Of a DNA stretch of 64,000 bases, positions 34,515 to 43,218 are shown one piece after another. Under the pieces are notes generated by a model that saw nothing but the letters and a program-made list of their open reading frames with translations, was not told the DNA's origin and did not search any database. The stretch's first letter is position 1. Each line of letters starts with the position of its first letter. Source of the DNA: PFJX01 sp031426815 (GTDB taxonomy: Bacteria; Pseudomonadota; Gammaproteobacteria; Burkholderiales; Thiobacillaceae); assembly GCA_031426815.1 (NCBI GenBank), contig JASJPG010000014.1, positions 23,515 through 87,514 on the forward strand, in the 5' to 3' direction. The translations under genes were made by a program, and so were the position numbers.

Positions 34515-35063
34515 TCAGGGATTGAGCAGGATTTTGAAGCGGGCTTCCAGGTCGTCCGCCACCACCGACGGATCGGCCCATTCGCCGCCACCGATATCGA
34601 ATTGCGAGCGTTTCAGCGCAACCCGGCCGCTGGCCAGCCAACCGCCGTTACGTTGCGGCGTCAGGATGAACGGCACCGTCATGGACTGGGTACGCCCCTT
34701 CAGGGTGAAATCGCCGCTGGCCGTGTAAATACCTGCGTCATCGCGGCGGATGCTCCTGGATACGAAACTGGCCTTCGGGTAGCGCGCGGTATCGAACCAG
34801 GCCGGCCGTTTTGCTTCGTCGTTGCCTTCCGCTGAACCGGTGTCGATGCTGGCGACATCGAGGTCGACCCGAAAAAGACCCAACTCAGGCTTGGCCGGGT
34901 CGAACGTCGCCTTGACGCTGTAACGGCCGAAACTGCCTTCCACCGGGACGTTCATCTGCTTGATCACGAAGCCGATCCGGCTCTTGCCGAAATCGACCTG
35001 CCAGTCCTTCGCCGCGACGGACCCGGCGCACAACGCCAGAACGAGCAACCCATACTTTTTCAT
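34515..35063 (-). CDS. YceI-family periplasmic protein (second paralogue)
   Basis: 182 residues with signal peptide (MKKYGLLVLALCAGSVAA) and YceI strands (WQVDFGKSRIGFVIKQMN, GSFGRYSVKATFDP, FDTARYPKASFVSRSI, GDFTLKGRTQSMTVPFIL). It differs strongly from the next YceI copy, so the pair is not a recent duplication. The start overlaps the cytochrome b gene stop by 4 nt. Likely binds a quinone-like or other polyprenyl lipid in the periplasm. Confidence 0.92.
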   Translation of the reverse strand: MKKYGLLVLALCAGSVAAKDWQVDFGKSRIGFVIKQMNVPVEGSFGRYSVKATFDPAKPELGLFRVDLDVASIDTGSAEGNDEAKRPAWFDTARYPKASFVSRSIRRDDAGIYTASGDFTLKGRTQSMTVPFILTPQRNGGWLASGRVALKRSQFDIGGGEWADPSVVADDLEARFKILLNP

Positions 35064-35599
35064 GTTTTTTTCCTTAGCCAGGGCGCCATGCGCGCCAGTA
35101 CGCCATCGTGTCGAATATGGTGGTGATACAAGGCTGCCGCCGCATGCAGAACGACCAGCGTCACCAGCAGATTGACCGAACCGGCATGAAGTTCCTTGAA
35201 GATTTCCGCCATCGCTTTGTCTTTTCCGACCAGATCGGGCAAAGGCAGAACGCCGAACCAGACCACCGAAAAACCCGCCGCTGAACTGTACAGCCAGCCC
35301 AGCACCGGCACTGCAATCAACAGCAGGTAAAGCACACCGTGCATCGCGGCCGATATTTTCACCTCCAGCATGGTCAGTTCATGGCGATGATCGAAGCGGT
35401 CGACGAAACGCAGCAGCAGCCGCAAAGGCAGCAGAAACAGCACCGACATGCCGACCCATTTGTGCCAGGAATACAGCTTCAATTTCAACGGCGACAAGGT
35501 CATGTCTTCCAGCATTTCGGCCAGCACATAGGCCGCGACGATCAACAGCAAGGTCAACCAGTGCAGGCCGATCAACGGCCAGCTATAGCGGGTGCGCAT
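35060..35599 (-). CDS. Cytochrome b561-type membrane protein
   Basis: 179 residues, four transmembrane helices and paired His positions for two b hemes (LIGLHWLTLLL, LYSWHKWVGMS, ISAAMHGVLYLLL, VVLHAAAALYHHHI). This is the bacterial cytochrome b561 (CybB) family, moving electrons between quinol and a periplasmic acceptor. It is translationally coupled to the YceI gene downstream. Confidence 0.92.
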   Translation of the reverse strand: MRTRYSWPLIGLHWLTLLLIVAAYVLAEMLEDMTLSPLKLKLYSWHKWVGMSVLFLLPLRLLLRFVDRFDHRHELTMLEVKISAAMHGVLYLLLIAVPVLGWLYSSAAGFSVVWFGVLPLPDLVGKDKAMAEIFKELHAGSVNLLVTLVVLHAAAALYHHHIRHDGVLARMAPWLRKKT

Positions 35600-35624
35600 C
35601 GATATTTACTCCCGGATTCGAGGA

Positions 35625-36092
35625 CTACAGCCAGCGCTTCACCCGACTGCGGTATTCGCGATATGCGTCGCCGAACCGGGCCAGCAGATGCGCTTCTTCA
35701 TTCGCGATGACGCCGTAACGCATCACCGCCCAGACCAGCGGCACGAACAGCACCGGCCAAGCCGTGGCGAGCAACAGGGTCACTCCGGCGTAGACGAACC
35801 AGTCGGAAACATAGATCGGATTGCGCGAGCGGGCGAACGGCCCCTGCGTGACCAGATTCGACGCTGCCCGGTATGGATTGACCGTGGTGTGATGCCCCCA
35901 GATCGCCGCCAGCGCCCAGGCAAAGCCGGCCAGGCCGATGCCGATCGAGGTCCAGCCGAGGTAGGTCGCCAGCGGTGCCGGATCGAACGCCAGCGAATAG
36001 CGTTGCTCCAGCCACCAGGCGCCAAACAACGCGACGGCATAGACCAGCGGCGGCGGCACCAGCGTGCGCGGGCGGATGGCGGGATCGCGCAT
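35625..36092 (-). CDS. Isoprenylcysteine methyltransferase-like membrane protein
   Basis: 155 residues when begun at ATG 36092. Transmembrane helices and the C-terminal phospholipid/isoprenylcysteine methyltransferase signature (VTQGPFARSRNPIYVSDW, then NEEAHLLARFGDAYREYRSRVKRW) are present. Members methylate isoprenylated or lipid substrates using S-adenosylmethionine; bacterial substrates are mostly unknown. The gene follows folE with 5 bp between them on the minus strand. Confidence 0.85.
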   Translation of the reverse strand: MRDPAIRPRTLVPPPLVYAVALFGAWWLEQRYSLAFDPAPLATYLGWTSIGIGLAGFAWALAAIWGHHTTVNPYRAASNLVTQGPFARSRNPIYVSDWFVYAGVTLLLATAWPVLFVPLVWAVMRYGVIANEEAHLLARFGDAYREYRSRVKRWL

Positions 36093-36097
36093 CGGTT

Positions 36098-36742
36098 CTA
36101 TCTCGGCGACGGGCTGGAAATCGCGCGCAGGAATTCGTTGCGCCATTGCGCATCCTGCTGGAAGCAACCGGAGAAGGCTTGCGTGACGACACGTTCGTCG
36201 CCGCGTCGGTCCTCGCCCAGCAACAAACAAAGCTGTTCCGCCTCGATCACGCAGGCCGCGCCCTTGGCTTTGCCATGAACGAGCAGCGCCTCGACGATGT
36301 CGCGCGTCATCCATTCCTGATAAGTGAAGCGATGGCCGATGGCATCGACCAGCCGCGCGATGCGGCCGAAACCGTGCAGGCGGCCGCCCGGCACATAAGC
36401 CACATGCGCGACGCCGCGAAACGGCACCAGATGATGCGGACACACGCCATGTACGGCGATGCCACGCACCACCACCATGTCCTCGCGCAGGTCGGCAAAC
36501 CCTTCGCCGAGTGCTTCCGCCGGGTCGATCTCGTAACCACCGAGCAGGCGCTTTTCCCATAGATCGCGCACGCGGCGTGCAGTCTTGCCGGTATGCACCG
36601 AATCCGGCGCCACACCGCAGGCCAGCAGCAGATCGGTCACCGCTTGCTCGAACGCGGCCGGGTTGAAGCGGCCGACGCGGGGAATACCAACCGCACCGGG
36701 TTCAAACGGATGGCAATCGTCGTGATCGCAACAGTCGCTCAT
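36098..36742 (-). CDS. folE: GTP cyclohydrolase I
   Basis: 214 residues, catalysing the first step from GTP to tetrahydrofolate or other pterins. Visible catalytic features are the zinc ligand segment GVCPHHLVPF and a later Cys in TQAFSGCF, plus the EGFADLREDMVVV region. The N-terminus is unusual: MSDCCDHDDCHPFE is rich in Cys, His and Asp, as if it could bind metal. The start overlaps the upstream gene's stop (ATGA). Confidence 0.95.
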   Translation of the reverse strand: MSDCCDHDDCHPFEPGAVGIPRVGRFNPAAFEQAVTDLLLACGVAPDSVHTGKTARRVRDLWEKRLLGGYEIDPAEALGEGFADLREDMVVVRGIAVHGVCPHHLVPFRGVAHVAYVPGGRLHGFGRIARLVDAIGHRFTYQEWMTRDIVEALLVHGKAKGAACVIEAEQLCLLLGEDRRGDERVVTQAFSGCFQQDAQWRNEFLRAISSPSPR

Positions 36743-37368
36743 TTCATTCCTTGGTTGATTTCGGCCAATTGGCGGTCATGCCAGCGTCCGAGCAGAATCT
36801 GCGAGGTTAGTGCGCCGCACAAGGCCAGAAACATGTCCCATTGGGTGTCCCAGACATCGCCCTGCGTGGCGAGGAAGGCGACGGCATCATCGCCGGAACC
36901 GACCGCCACCCACCATTCGATCATTTCGTAGAAGGCGGAAATCCCGAGACAGACGCACGTGGTCAAAAATAACAGCCATTTGCCGGCAGTCAGCGGCGAC
37001 CGACGCAGCAGGATTTCGCGCGCGACGATGGCCGGGATGAAGCCCTGCGCGATGTGCCCCACCCGGTCGTAATGATTGCGCGACAACTCGAACGTGTCGC
37101 GCAGCCAGTTGAACAGCGGCATTTCTGCATAGGTGTAATGGCCGCCGACCATCAGGATGACGCCATGCAGTGTCAACAGGCCGTACGCCAGGGTCGTCAG
37201 AGGAAAACCGCGGCCGCTGAGCAGCAGCAACGGCAACGCAATCAGTACCGGCGCGACTTCGAGAAACCAGGTGAAGGTGTCTTTCGGTTGATAGCCGGAC
37301 CAGACCAGTACTAGCAGGGTGGGCAGCAGCCAGACGCGCGGGTCAATCCTTGGCTTTGTCCGGGTCAT
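36739..37368 (-). CDS. YjdF-like / DUF2238 membrane protein
   Basis: 209 residues with six predicted transmembrane helices. Family hallmarks are MPLFNWLRDTFELSRNHYDRVGH and FYEMIEWW plus a DVWDTQWDMF segment near the C-terminus. Function is unknown. The chosen start, ATG 37368, lies inside the end of the ArfA-like gene (26-nt overlap). It overlaps folE by 4 nt. Confidence 0.85.
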   Translation of the reverse strand: MTRTKPRIDPRVWLLPTLLVLVWSGYQPKDTFTWFLEVAPVLIALPLLLLSGRGFPLTTLAYGLLTLHGVILMVGGHYTYAEMPLFNWLRDTFELSRNHYDRVGHIAQGFIPAIVAREILLRRSPLTAGKWLLFLTTCVCLGISAFYEMIEWWVAVGSGDDAVAFLATQGDVWDTQWDMFLALCGALTSQILLGRWHDRQLAEINQGMK

Positions 37369-37513
37369 CGGCCTTGGTTTCCGGTTCTTCTTGCTGCAGC
37401 CGTGTCTTCCAACGCTTGTCAGGCACCACCCGCATCTTGAATGCGGGCGTGCGTACCGCTTTGGCAACCGGGCTGCGCGGATGGCGCGGCTTACCGGATA
37501 TGCGTTTGCTCAT
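37343..37513 (-). CDS. arfA: ArfA-like alternative ribosome-rescue factor
   Basis: 56 residues, strongly basic. The central segment PVAKAVRTPAFKMRVVPDK matches the ArfA core (NAIxALLxDPLFRQRVExxKK in E. coli). ArfA recruits release factor 2 to ribosomes stalled on mRNA lacking a stop codon. The gene is too short to be noticed easily and overlaps the start of the YjdF-like gene by 26 nt. A palindromic repeat lies directly upstream. Identification rests on the core motif only. Confidence 0.6.
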   Translation of the reverse strand: MSKRISGKPRHPRSPVAKAVRTPAFKMRVVPDKRWKTRLQQEEPETKADDPDKAKD

Positions 37514-37529
37514 GCGACTGTCCAAGACT

Positions 37530-37605
37530 GTGCGAATAAATTCGCACCTACAACAACGCTCGCACCTACAAAAACGTGCCGTCGTAGGTGCGAATTCATT
37601 CGCAC
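37530..37605. repeat. Short palindromic repeat (GTGCGAAT family), copy 3
   Basis: Two units face each other: GTGCGAATAAATTCGCAC with CTAC (37530-37551) and GTAG with GTGCGAATTCATTCGCAC (37584-37605), with a partial CGCACCTACA unit between them. It lies between arfA and the end of rfbD. Confidence 0.78.
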
Positions 37606-37622
37606 AAACAGGCCCCCCGGTT

Positions 37623-38522
37623 TCATTTGTCCATGCACAGACGGAGCGCTTCCCGCCAGTCCGGAAGACGCACGCCGAACACGTGCTCAAGCTTGTCGTT
37701 GTTCAAACGAGAATTGAGCGGACGGCGGGCCGGTGTCTGGTATTCGCTGCTCGGGATGGGCAGTAGACGTGCCGGTGTTTCCGGCGCATCGAAGTCGAGA
37801 ATCGCCTGGGCGAAGCCATGCCAGGAGGTCTCGCCGGTATTGGTCATGTGATAGACGCCCCAGGGCCGCGGCTTGTCGGCGCCGCGATTCGGCGCTTCGA
37901 CCTGAGCCAGCACCTGCGCCGTGGCATCGGCCAGACTGCGGCACCAGGTCGGCGCACCGATCTGGTCGGCGACGATCTTCAGCTCCGGCCGCTCGCGCAT
38001 CAGGCGGCGCATGGTGAGCAGGAAATTCGCGCCACGCAGGCCGTACACCCAGGACGTGCGGAAAATTAGATGGCGCTGGCAAGCGGCCTGAATCGCCTGT
38101 TCGCCGGCCAGTTTGGAAGCGCCATAGACATTGAGCGGACCGGTCTCGTCGTCTTCGCTGCGGGCACGGTCACCACTGCCGTCGAAGACGTAATCGGTAG
38201 AGTAATGCACCAGCAGCGCACCCAGTTTTTCCGCTTCGGCGGCGAGGATACCGGGCGCTTCGGCATTAAGAGCGTAGGCGCGCTCGGGTTCGCTCTCGGC
38301 CTTGTCGACGGCGGTGTGGGCGGCGGGATTGACAATGATGCGCGGCTTGACCTCGGCGACCGTGCGGCGAATGGCGGCGGCATCGGTCAGGTCGAGACGG
38401 CTGGAGTCGAGCGCGACGACTTCACCCAGCGTCGACAGGCTACGCGCCAACTCCCAGCCGACCTGGCCGCGGCTGCCGGTGAGCAGAATCTTCGTGCGCG
38501 GCGTCATCGGGGTTGTTGTCAT
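37623..38522 (-). CDS. rfbD: dTDP-4-dehydrorhamnose reductase
   Basis: 299 residues. Rossmann motif TGSRGQVG near the start, LALDSSRLDLTD-type region, catalytic YSTDYVFDG segment and YGASKLAGE (Tyr/Lys pair). Last step of dTDP-L-rhamnose synthesis. The start overlaps rfbC by 4 nt; an in-frame ATG 15 nt downstream is also possible. Last gene of the minus-strand rhamnose operon. Confidence 0.96.
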   Translation of the reverse strand: MTTTPMTPRTKILLTGSRGQVGWELARSLSTLGEVVALDSSRLDLTDAAAIRRTVAEVKPRIIVNPAAHTAVDKAESEPERAYALNAEAPGILAAEAEKLGALLVHYSTDYVFDGSGDRARSEDDETGPLNVYGASKLAGEQAIQAACQRHLIFRTSWVYGLRGANFLLTMRRLMRERPELKIVADQIGAPTWCRSLADATAQVLAQVEAPNRGADKPRPWGVYHMTNTGETSWHGFAQAILDFDAPETPARLLPIPSSEYQTPARRPLNSRLNNDKLEHVFGVRLPDWREALRLCMDK

Positions 38523-39073
38523 GCGTACACCTCTGCATCTTTCAGGAACGGCGCGATCTGGTCCTTGCCGGACAGCGCCGGTTCGGGGCTAGGCAAATCC
38601 GCCAGCGGCCATTCGATACCGATGTCGGGATCATTCCAGCGAACCCCGCGATCCCACTGCGGCGCATACAGCGCCGTGGTCTTGTAGAGGAAGTCGGCCG
38701 CTGCGGACAACACCAGGAAACCGTGGCCGAAACCGGGCGGTATCCACAACATCTGTTTGTTGTCGGCGGAGAGTTCGTGCCCGGTCCACTGGCCGAAGCG
38801 CGGCGAGCTTTTGCGCAGATCGACCGCGACATCGAACACGCTGCCTGACACTACACGCACCAATTTTCCTTGCGGCTGGTTGAGTTGGTAATGGATGCCG
38901 CGCAGTACGCCCTGGGCGGAACGGGAGTGGTTGTCCTGCACGAAGTCGAGGTCGAGCCCCAGTTCGGCGAAGGTCTGACGGTTCCAGCTTTCCACGAAGA
39001 AGCCGCGTGCGTCGCCGAATACCTTGGGTTCCAGCAGCAGCACTTCGGGCAGACTGGTTTCAATCAGGTTCAT
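38519..39073 (-). CDS. rfbC: dTDP-4-dehydrorhamnose 3,5-epimerase
   Basis: 184 residues, cupin fold with the family signatures FVQDNHSRSAQGVLRGIHYQ (catalytic His), GSVFDVAVDLRKSSP and WIPPGFGHGFLVLS. Third step of dTDP-L-rhamnose synthesis. Overlaps rfbA by 4 nt. Confidence 0.97.
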   Translation of the reverse strand: MNLIETSLPEVLLLEPKVFGDARGFFVESWNRQTFAELGLDLDFVQDNHSRSAQGVLRGIHYQLNQPQGKLVRVVSGSVFDVAVDLRKSSPRFGQWTGHELSADNKQMLWIPPGFGHGFLVLSAAADFLYKTTALYAPQWDRGVRWNDPDIGIEWPLADLPSPEPALSGKDQIAPFLKDAEVYA

Positions 39074-39960
39074 GAAAACACCTGCTCGTTCAACATACCC
39101 AGCAGATACTGGCCGTAGGCGTTTTTCTTCAACGGCTCGGCCAGCAGGGCGACATGTTCGGCGTCGATATAGCCCTGCCGATAAGCGATTTCTTCCGGGC
39201 AGGCGATCTTCAGGCCCTGACGTTTTTCGATGGTCTGGATGAACAGGCTCGCCTCCAACAACGATTCGTGAGTGCCGGTATCGAGCCAGGCCAGGCCGCG
39301 GCCCATGATGGAGACACCGAGCTCATCCCAGGCCAGGTATTGCTTGTTGACGTCGGTGATTTCCAGCTCGCCGCGCGGCGACGGCGCCAGATTCTTGGCG
39401 ATGTCGACCACCCGGTTGTCGTAGAAATAGAGGCCGGTGACGGCGTAATTCGACTTCGGCTGTTGCGGCTTTTCCTCCAGGCTGATGGCCTTGCCGGCAG
39501 CATCGAATTCGACCACGCCGTAGCGTTCCGGGTCATGCACGCGATAGGCGAACACGGTGGCGCCTTCTTCGCAGGCACTGGCGGCGCGCAGGTCTTGCGC
39601 CATGTCGTGGCCATAGAAGATGTTGTCGCCCAGCACCAGCGCGGACGGCGAATTGCCGACGAAATCGGCGCCGATGATGAAGGCTTGCGCGAGTCCGTCC
39701 GGACTCGGCTGCACGGCGTATTGCAGGTTGATGCCCCACTGGCCGCCATCGCCGAGCAGCTGTTCGAAGCGCGGCGTGTCCTGCGGCGTCGAGATGATCA
39801 GGATGTCGCGGATGCCGGCCAGCATCAGCGTGGTCAGCGGATGGTAGATCATCGGTTTGTCGTAGATCGGCAGCAGTTGCTTGGAGACTGCGAGCGTGGC
39901 CGGGTACAGCCGGGTGCCGGAACCGCCGGCGAGGATGATGCCTTTACGGGGTGTGCTCAT
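39070..39960 (-). CDS. rfbA: Glucose-1-phosphate thymidylyltransferase
   Basis: 296 residues starting MSTPRKGIILAGGSGTRLYP, the nucleotide-binding signature, with KPMIYHPLTTLMLAGI and LVLGDNIFYGHD typical of RfbA. First step of dTDP-L-rhamnose synthesis. ATG 39960 overlaps the rfbB stop; a longer open frame upstream lies in rfbB. Confidence 0.97.
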   Translation of the reverse strand: MSTPRKGIILAGGSGTRLYPATLAVSKQLLPIYDKPMIYHPLTTLMLAGIRDILIISTPQDTPRFEQLLGDGGQWGINLQYAVQPSPDGLAQAFIIGADFVGNSPSALVLGDNIFYGHDMAQDLRAASACEEGATVFAYRVHDPERYGVVEFDAAGKAISLEEKPQQPKSNYAVTGLYFYDNRVVDIAKNLAPSPRGELEITDVNKQYLAWDELGVSIMGRGLAWLDTGTHESLLEASLFIQTIEKRQGLKIACPEEIAYRQGYIDAEHVALLAEPLKKNAYGQYLLGMLNEQVFS

Positions 39961-41024
39961 CACGCGGTCCTTTCGGCGTAGTTGGTATCCAGCCATTTGC
40001 GGTATTCGCCACTGGCCACGTTCTCCACCCAGCCCATGTTGTCGAGGTACCACTGCACGGTCTTGCGGATGCCGGTTTCAAACGTTTCGGCCGGTTTCCA
40101 GCCCAGCTCGCGGTGGATCTTGGTCGCGTCGATGGCGTAGCGGCGGTCGTGGCCGGGGCGATCCTTGACGTAGGAGATCAGACGCGTGGCCGGGCCTTCG
40201 GGATTCGGCTGGAACTCGTCGAGCAGGCCACAGACGCGGTGCACGATGTCGAGGTTGGGCATTTCGTTCCAGCCGCCGATGTTGTAGGTCTCGCCGATGC
40301 GGCCTTTTTCCAGCACGACACGGATCGCAGCGCAGTGGTCGGAGACGTACAGCCAGTCGCGCACGTTCATGCCGTCGCCGTAGATCGGCAACGCCTTGCC
40401 GCGCGTGGCGTTGAGGATCATCAACGGGATCAGTTTCTCCGGAAACTGGTACGGGCCGTAGTTGTTGGAACAGTTGGTGGTCAGCACCGGCAGGCCGTAG
40501 GTGTGGTGATAGGCGCGCACCAGATGGTCGGAACTGGCTTTGCTGGCGGAATACGGGCTGTTCGGGGCGAACGGGGTTTCCTCGGTGAACGGCGCATCGT
40601 CCTTGCCGAGCGAGCCGTAGACCTCGTCGGTGGAGACGTGCAGGAAGCGGAACGCGGCCTTGTCTGCATCGCTCATCCCATTCCAGTAGCCGCGCACCTC
40701 TTCCAGCAGGTGGAAGGTGCCGACGATGTTGGTCTGGATGAAGTCTTCCGGGCCGTGGATCGAGCGGTCGACATGCGATTCGGCGGCGAAATTGACGATC
40801 GCGCGCGGCTGGTGTTCGGCCAGCAGTTTGCCGACCAAGGCCCGGTCGCCGATGTCGCCCTGGACAAAGATATGCCGACTATCACCCTTGAGGCTGGCCA
40901 GATTCTCCAGGTTGCCCGCATAGGTAAGCTTGTCGAGATTGATGACCGGTTCGCTGTGCTGCGCCAGCCAGTCGATGACGAAATTCGCGCCGATGAAGCC
41001 GGCGCCGCCGGTAACCAGAATCAT
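39960..41024 (-). CDS. rfbB: dTDP-glucose 4,6-dehydratase
   Basis: 354 residues: Rossmann motif MILVTGGAGFIGANF, FAAESHVDRSI, catalytic HVSTDEVYG and YSASKASSD (Tyr/Lys) and the dehydratase-specific EKLIPLMILNA region. Second step of dTDP-L-rhamnose synthesis. ATG 41024 starts the Rossmann strand directly. Order rfbB-A-C-D with 1-4 nt overlaps shows one operon. Confidence 0.97.
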   Translation of the reverse strand: MILVTGGAGFIGANFVIDWLAQHSEPVINLDKLTYAGNLENLASLKGDSRHIFVQGDIGDRALVGKLLAEHQPRAIVNFAAESHVDRSIHGPEDFIQTNIVGTFHLLEEVRGYWNGMSDADKAAFRFLHVSTDEVYGSLGKDDAPFTEETPFAPNSPYSASKASSDHLVRAYHHTYGLPVLTTNCSNNYGPYQFPEKLIPLMILNATRGKALPIYGDGMNVRDWLYVSDHCAAIRVVLEKGRIGETYNIGGWNEMPNLDIVHRVCGLLDEFQPNPEGPATRLISYVKDRPGHDRRYAIDATKIHRELGWKPAETFETGIRKTVQWYLDNMGWVENVASGEYRKWLDTNYAERTA

Positions 41025-41074
41025 GATTTTTCCCTTGTTTTTCCGTAGGTCCGCAAGGCGCACCCTACCCGTCC

Positions 41075-42094
41075 TTAATCGCCGTACCCGTTCGGATTCA
41101 TCGACTGCCAGCGCCAGGTGTCCTCGCACATTTCCACCAGATCGTGCGTCGCGCGCCAGCCGAGTTCCTTTGCCGCCAAAGCCGGATCGGCGTAGCACTG
41201 GGCGATATCGCCGACGCGGCGCGGGCCAATCCTGTAAGGCACCGGCCGCTCGCTGGCGATTTCAAACGCGCGCGCCATGTCGATCACGCTGTAGCCCTGG
41301 CCGGTGCCCAGGTTCCAGATGCGCACGCCGGGGACTTCCGCCAGCTTTTCCACCGCCTTGACGTGGCCCAGCACCAGATCGACGACATGGATGTAATCGC
41401 GCACGCCGGTGCCGTCCGGGGTCGGGTAATCGTCGCCCCAGACATTGAGGTATTCGCGCCGGCCCACCGCCACCTGCGAGATGTAGGGCATCAGGTTGTT
41501 GGGAATGCCGCGCGGGTCCTCGCCGATACGGCCGCTCTTGTGCGCGCCGACCGGGTTGAAATAGCGCAGCAGCGCGATGCGCCAGGACGGGTCGGAAACA
41601 GCCACATCCTGCAGAATCTTTTCGATGAACAACTTGCTGGTGCCGTAGGGGTTGGTCGTGCCGCCGACCGGAAATTCCTCGCGAATCGGCACGCTGGACG
41701 GGTCGCCGTAAACCGTGGCGGAGGAACTGAACACGATGGTCTTCACACCCGCCGCCTGCATGGCTTCGAACAGCGTGATGCTGCCGGCGATGTTGTTGTC
41801 GTAATACATCAGCGGTTTTTCCACCGATTCGCCGACCGCTTTCAGGCCGGCGAAATGGATTACCGCATCGATGTCGTGATCGCGGAACAGCTTGTCCAGC
41901 GTGGCGCGGTCGCGGATATCACCTTCGATGAACGGAAAATCCAGGCCGGTCAGTTCGTGCACCCGTTGCATCGATTCCGGACTGCTGTTGCACAGATTGT
42001 CGAGCACGACGATGTCGTAACCGGCATTGAGGAATTCGACGCAGGCATGCGAGCCGATGTAGCCGGCGCCGCCCGTGATCAATATGGTTTTCAA
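41075..42094 (-). CDS. galE: UDP-glucose 4-epimerase
   Basis: 339 residues: TGGAGYIGSHACVEFL Rossmann motif, SSSATVYGD and YGTSKLFIE catalytic region, and the GalE-specific NYFNPVGAHKSG-type stretch (here RYFNPVGAHKSGRIGED). Converts UDP-glucose and UDP-galactose. It lies 50 bp upstream of rfbB in the same direction and probably supplies sugar nucleotides for the same surface polysaccharide. Confidence 0.97.
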   Translation of the reverse strand: MKTILITGGAGYIGSHACVEFLNAGYDIVVLDNLCNSSPESMQRVHELTGLDFPFIEGDIRDRATLDKLFRDHDIDAVIHFAGLKAVGESVEKPLMYYDNNIAGSITLFEAMQAAGVKTIVFSSSATVYGDPSSVPIREEFPVGGTTNPYGTSKLFIEKILQDVAVSDPSWRIALLRYFNPVGAHKSGRIGEDPRGIPNNLMPYISQVAVGRREYLNVWGDDYPTPDGTGVRDYIHVVDLVLGHVKAVEKLAEVPGVRIWNLGTGQGYSVIDMARAFEIASERPVPYRIGPRRVGDIAQCYADPALAAKELGWRATHDLVEMCEDTWRWQSMNPNGYGD

Positions 42095-42114
42095 GCTTTC
42101 ACTCCCTTCTGCAT

Positions 42115-42171
42115 GTCACACCGGCGCAGGCCGGTGTCCAGGTTCTGGATTCCGGCCTGCGCCGGAATGAC
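42115..42171. repeat. Short inverted repeat (dRS3-like)
   Basis: Arms GTCACACCGGCGCAGGCCGG and its near-complement ending CCGGAATGAC enclose a 3-nt centre (CCAGgttCTGG). It sits between purU and galE. It resembles short intergenic repeats known from Neisseria and other proteobacteria. Confidence 0.6.
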
Positions 42172-42176
42172 GGTGG

Positions 42177-43031
42177 TTAATCAAAAACAACGGTCTTGTT
42201 GCCGTATACCAGAATGCGGTTATCGATATGCCAGCGCACCGCGCGCGACAGCACCACCTTCTCCAGATCGGCGCCCTTCTGCACCAGATTGTCCAGTTCG
42301 TCGCGATGCGAAATGCGGGTGACATCCTGTTCGATGATCGGCCCGTCGTCGAGTACTTCGGTGACGTAATGGCTGGTCGCGCCGATCAGCTTGACGCCGC
42401 GCTCAAAGGCGCGCTGATACGGCTTGGCGCCGTGGAAAGCGGGCAGGAAGGAATGGTGGATGTTGATGATGCGGTTCGGGTAGTAACTCATGAACTCCGG
42501 CGAGAGCACCTGCATGTACCGCGCCAGCACGATGAAATCGACGTGGTGCGCAGCCAGCAAGGCGCGTTGCTGGGCCTCGGCCTCGGCCTTGTTTTCCTTG
42601 CTGACCTGGATGTGCTGGAACGGAATCTTGTAGGCCGCGGCCAGCCAGTGCGTATCCGGATGGTTGCTGATGATCAGCGGGATATCGCAATACAACTCGC
42701 CGGCATGGTGGCGGTAGAGCAGATCGGCCAGGCAATGGTCGTATTTGGATACGAAGATCGCCATGCGCGGCTTGACGCTGGATAACGATAGATTCCACTT
42801 CAACGCATGCGCGGCGGCGATGGGGGCAAATGCTTCATCGAATTTGTGCAAACCCAGCTCGAAACCATCCAGCGCCCATTCCACTCGCATCAGGAAAAGT
42901 CCGGCGGTACTGTCCTGGTGCTGGTCGGCATGCAGGATGTTGGCGTTGTGCTGCAGCAGGAAATTGGCGATGGCGGCGACCAGCCCCTTCTTGTCCGGGC
43001 AGGCGATGAGGAGTACGGCGGAGTTACGCAT
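42177..43031 (-). CDS. purU: Formyltetrahydrofolate deformylase
   Basis: 284 residues: N-terminal ACT domain (AVLLIACPDKKGLVAAIANF) and a formyltransferase-like catalytic domain with the hydrolase-type motifs NHPD, ARYMQVLSPEF, INIHHSFLPAFHGAKPY and GATSHYVTEVLDDGPIIEQD. Releases formate from 10-formyltetrahydrofolate for purine synthesis. ATG 43031 is chosen as the start of the ACT strand. It is transcribed away from the ebo cluster; the 187-bp divergent gap holds promoters for both. Confidence 0.96.
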   Translation of the reverse strand: MRNSAVLLIACPDKKGLVAAIANFLLQHNANILHADQHQDSTAGLFLMRVEWALDGFELGLHKFDEAFAPIAAAHALKWNLSLSSVKPRMAIFVSKYDHCLADLLYRHHAGELYCDIPLIISNHPDTHWLAAAYKIPFQHIQVSKENKAEAEAQQRALLAAHHVDFIVLARYMQVLSPEFMSYYPNRIINIHHSFLPAFHGAKPYQRAFERGVKLIGATSHYVTEVLDDGPIIEQDVTRISHRDELDNLVQKGADLEKVVLSRAVRWHIDNRILVYGNKTVVFD

Positions 43032-43218
43032 GGCAATCGGCACGGTGCAAAAAGGGCCGCAATGATACCGCGAGCGGGCTTCGGCTCGGGGTCGACGGCA
43101 TGTCGGCATACGTGTGATCTTGAGCCAACCGCTGTCCGACTGCGGTAACATGAATATGAGTTTTTCTCACGGATTCCGTGACCGCAACCCGCAGCCGACC
43201 AGTCCAGGAGACGTTGAA

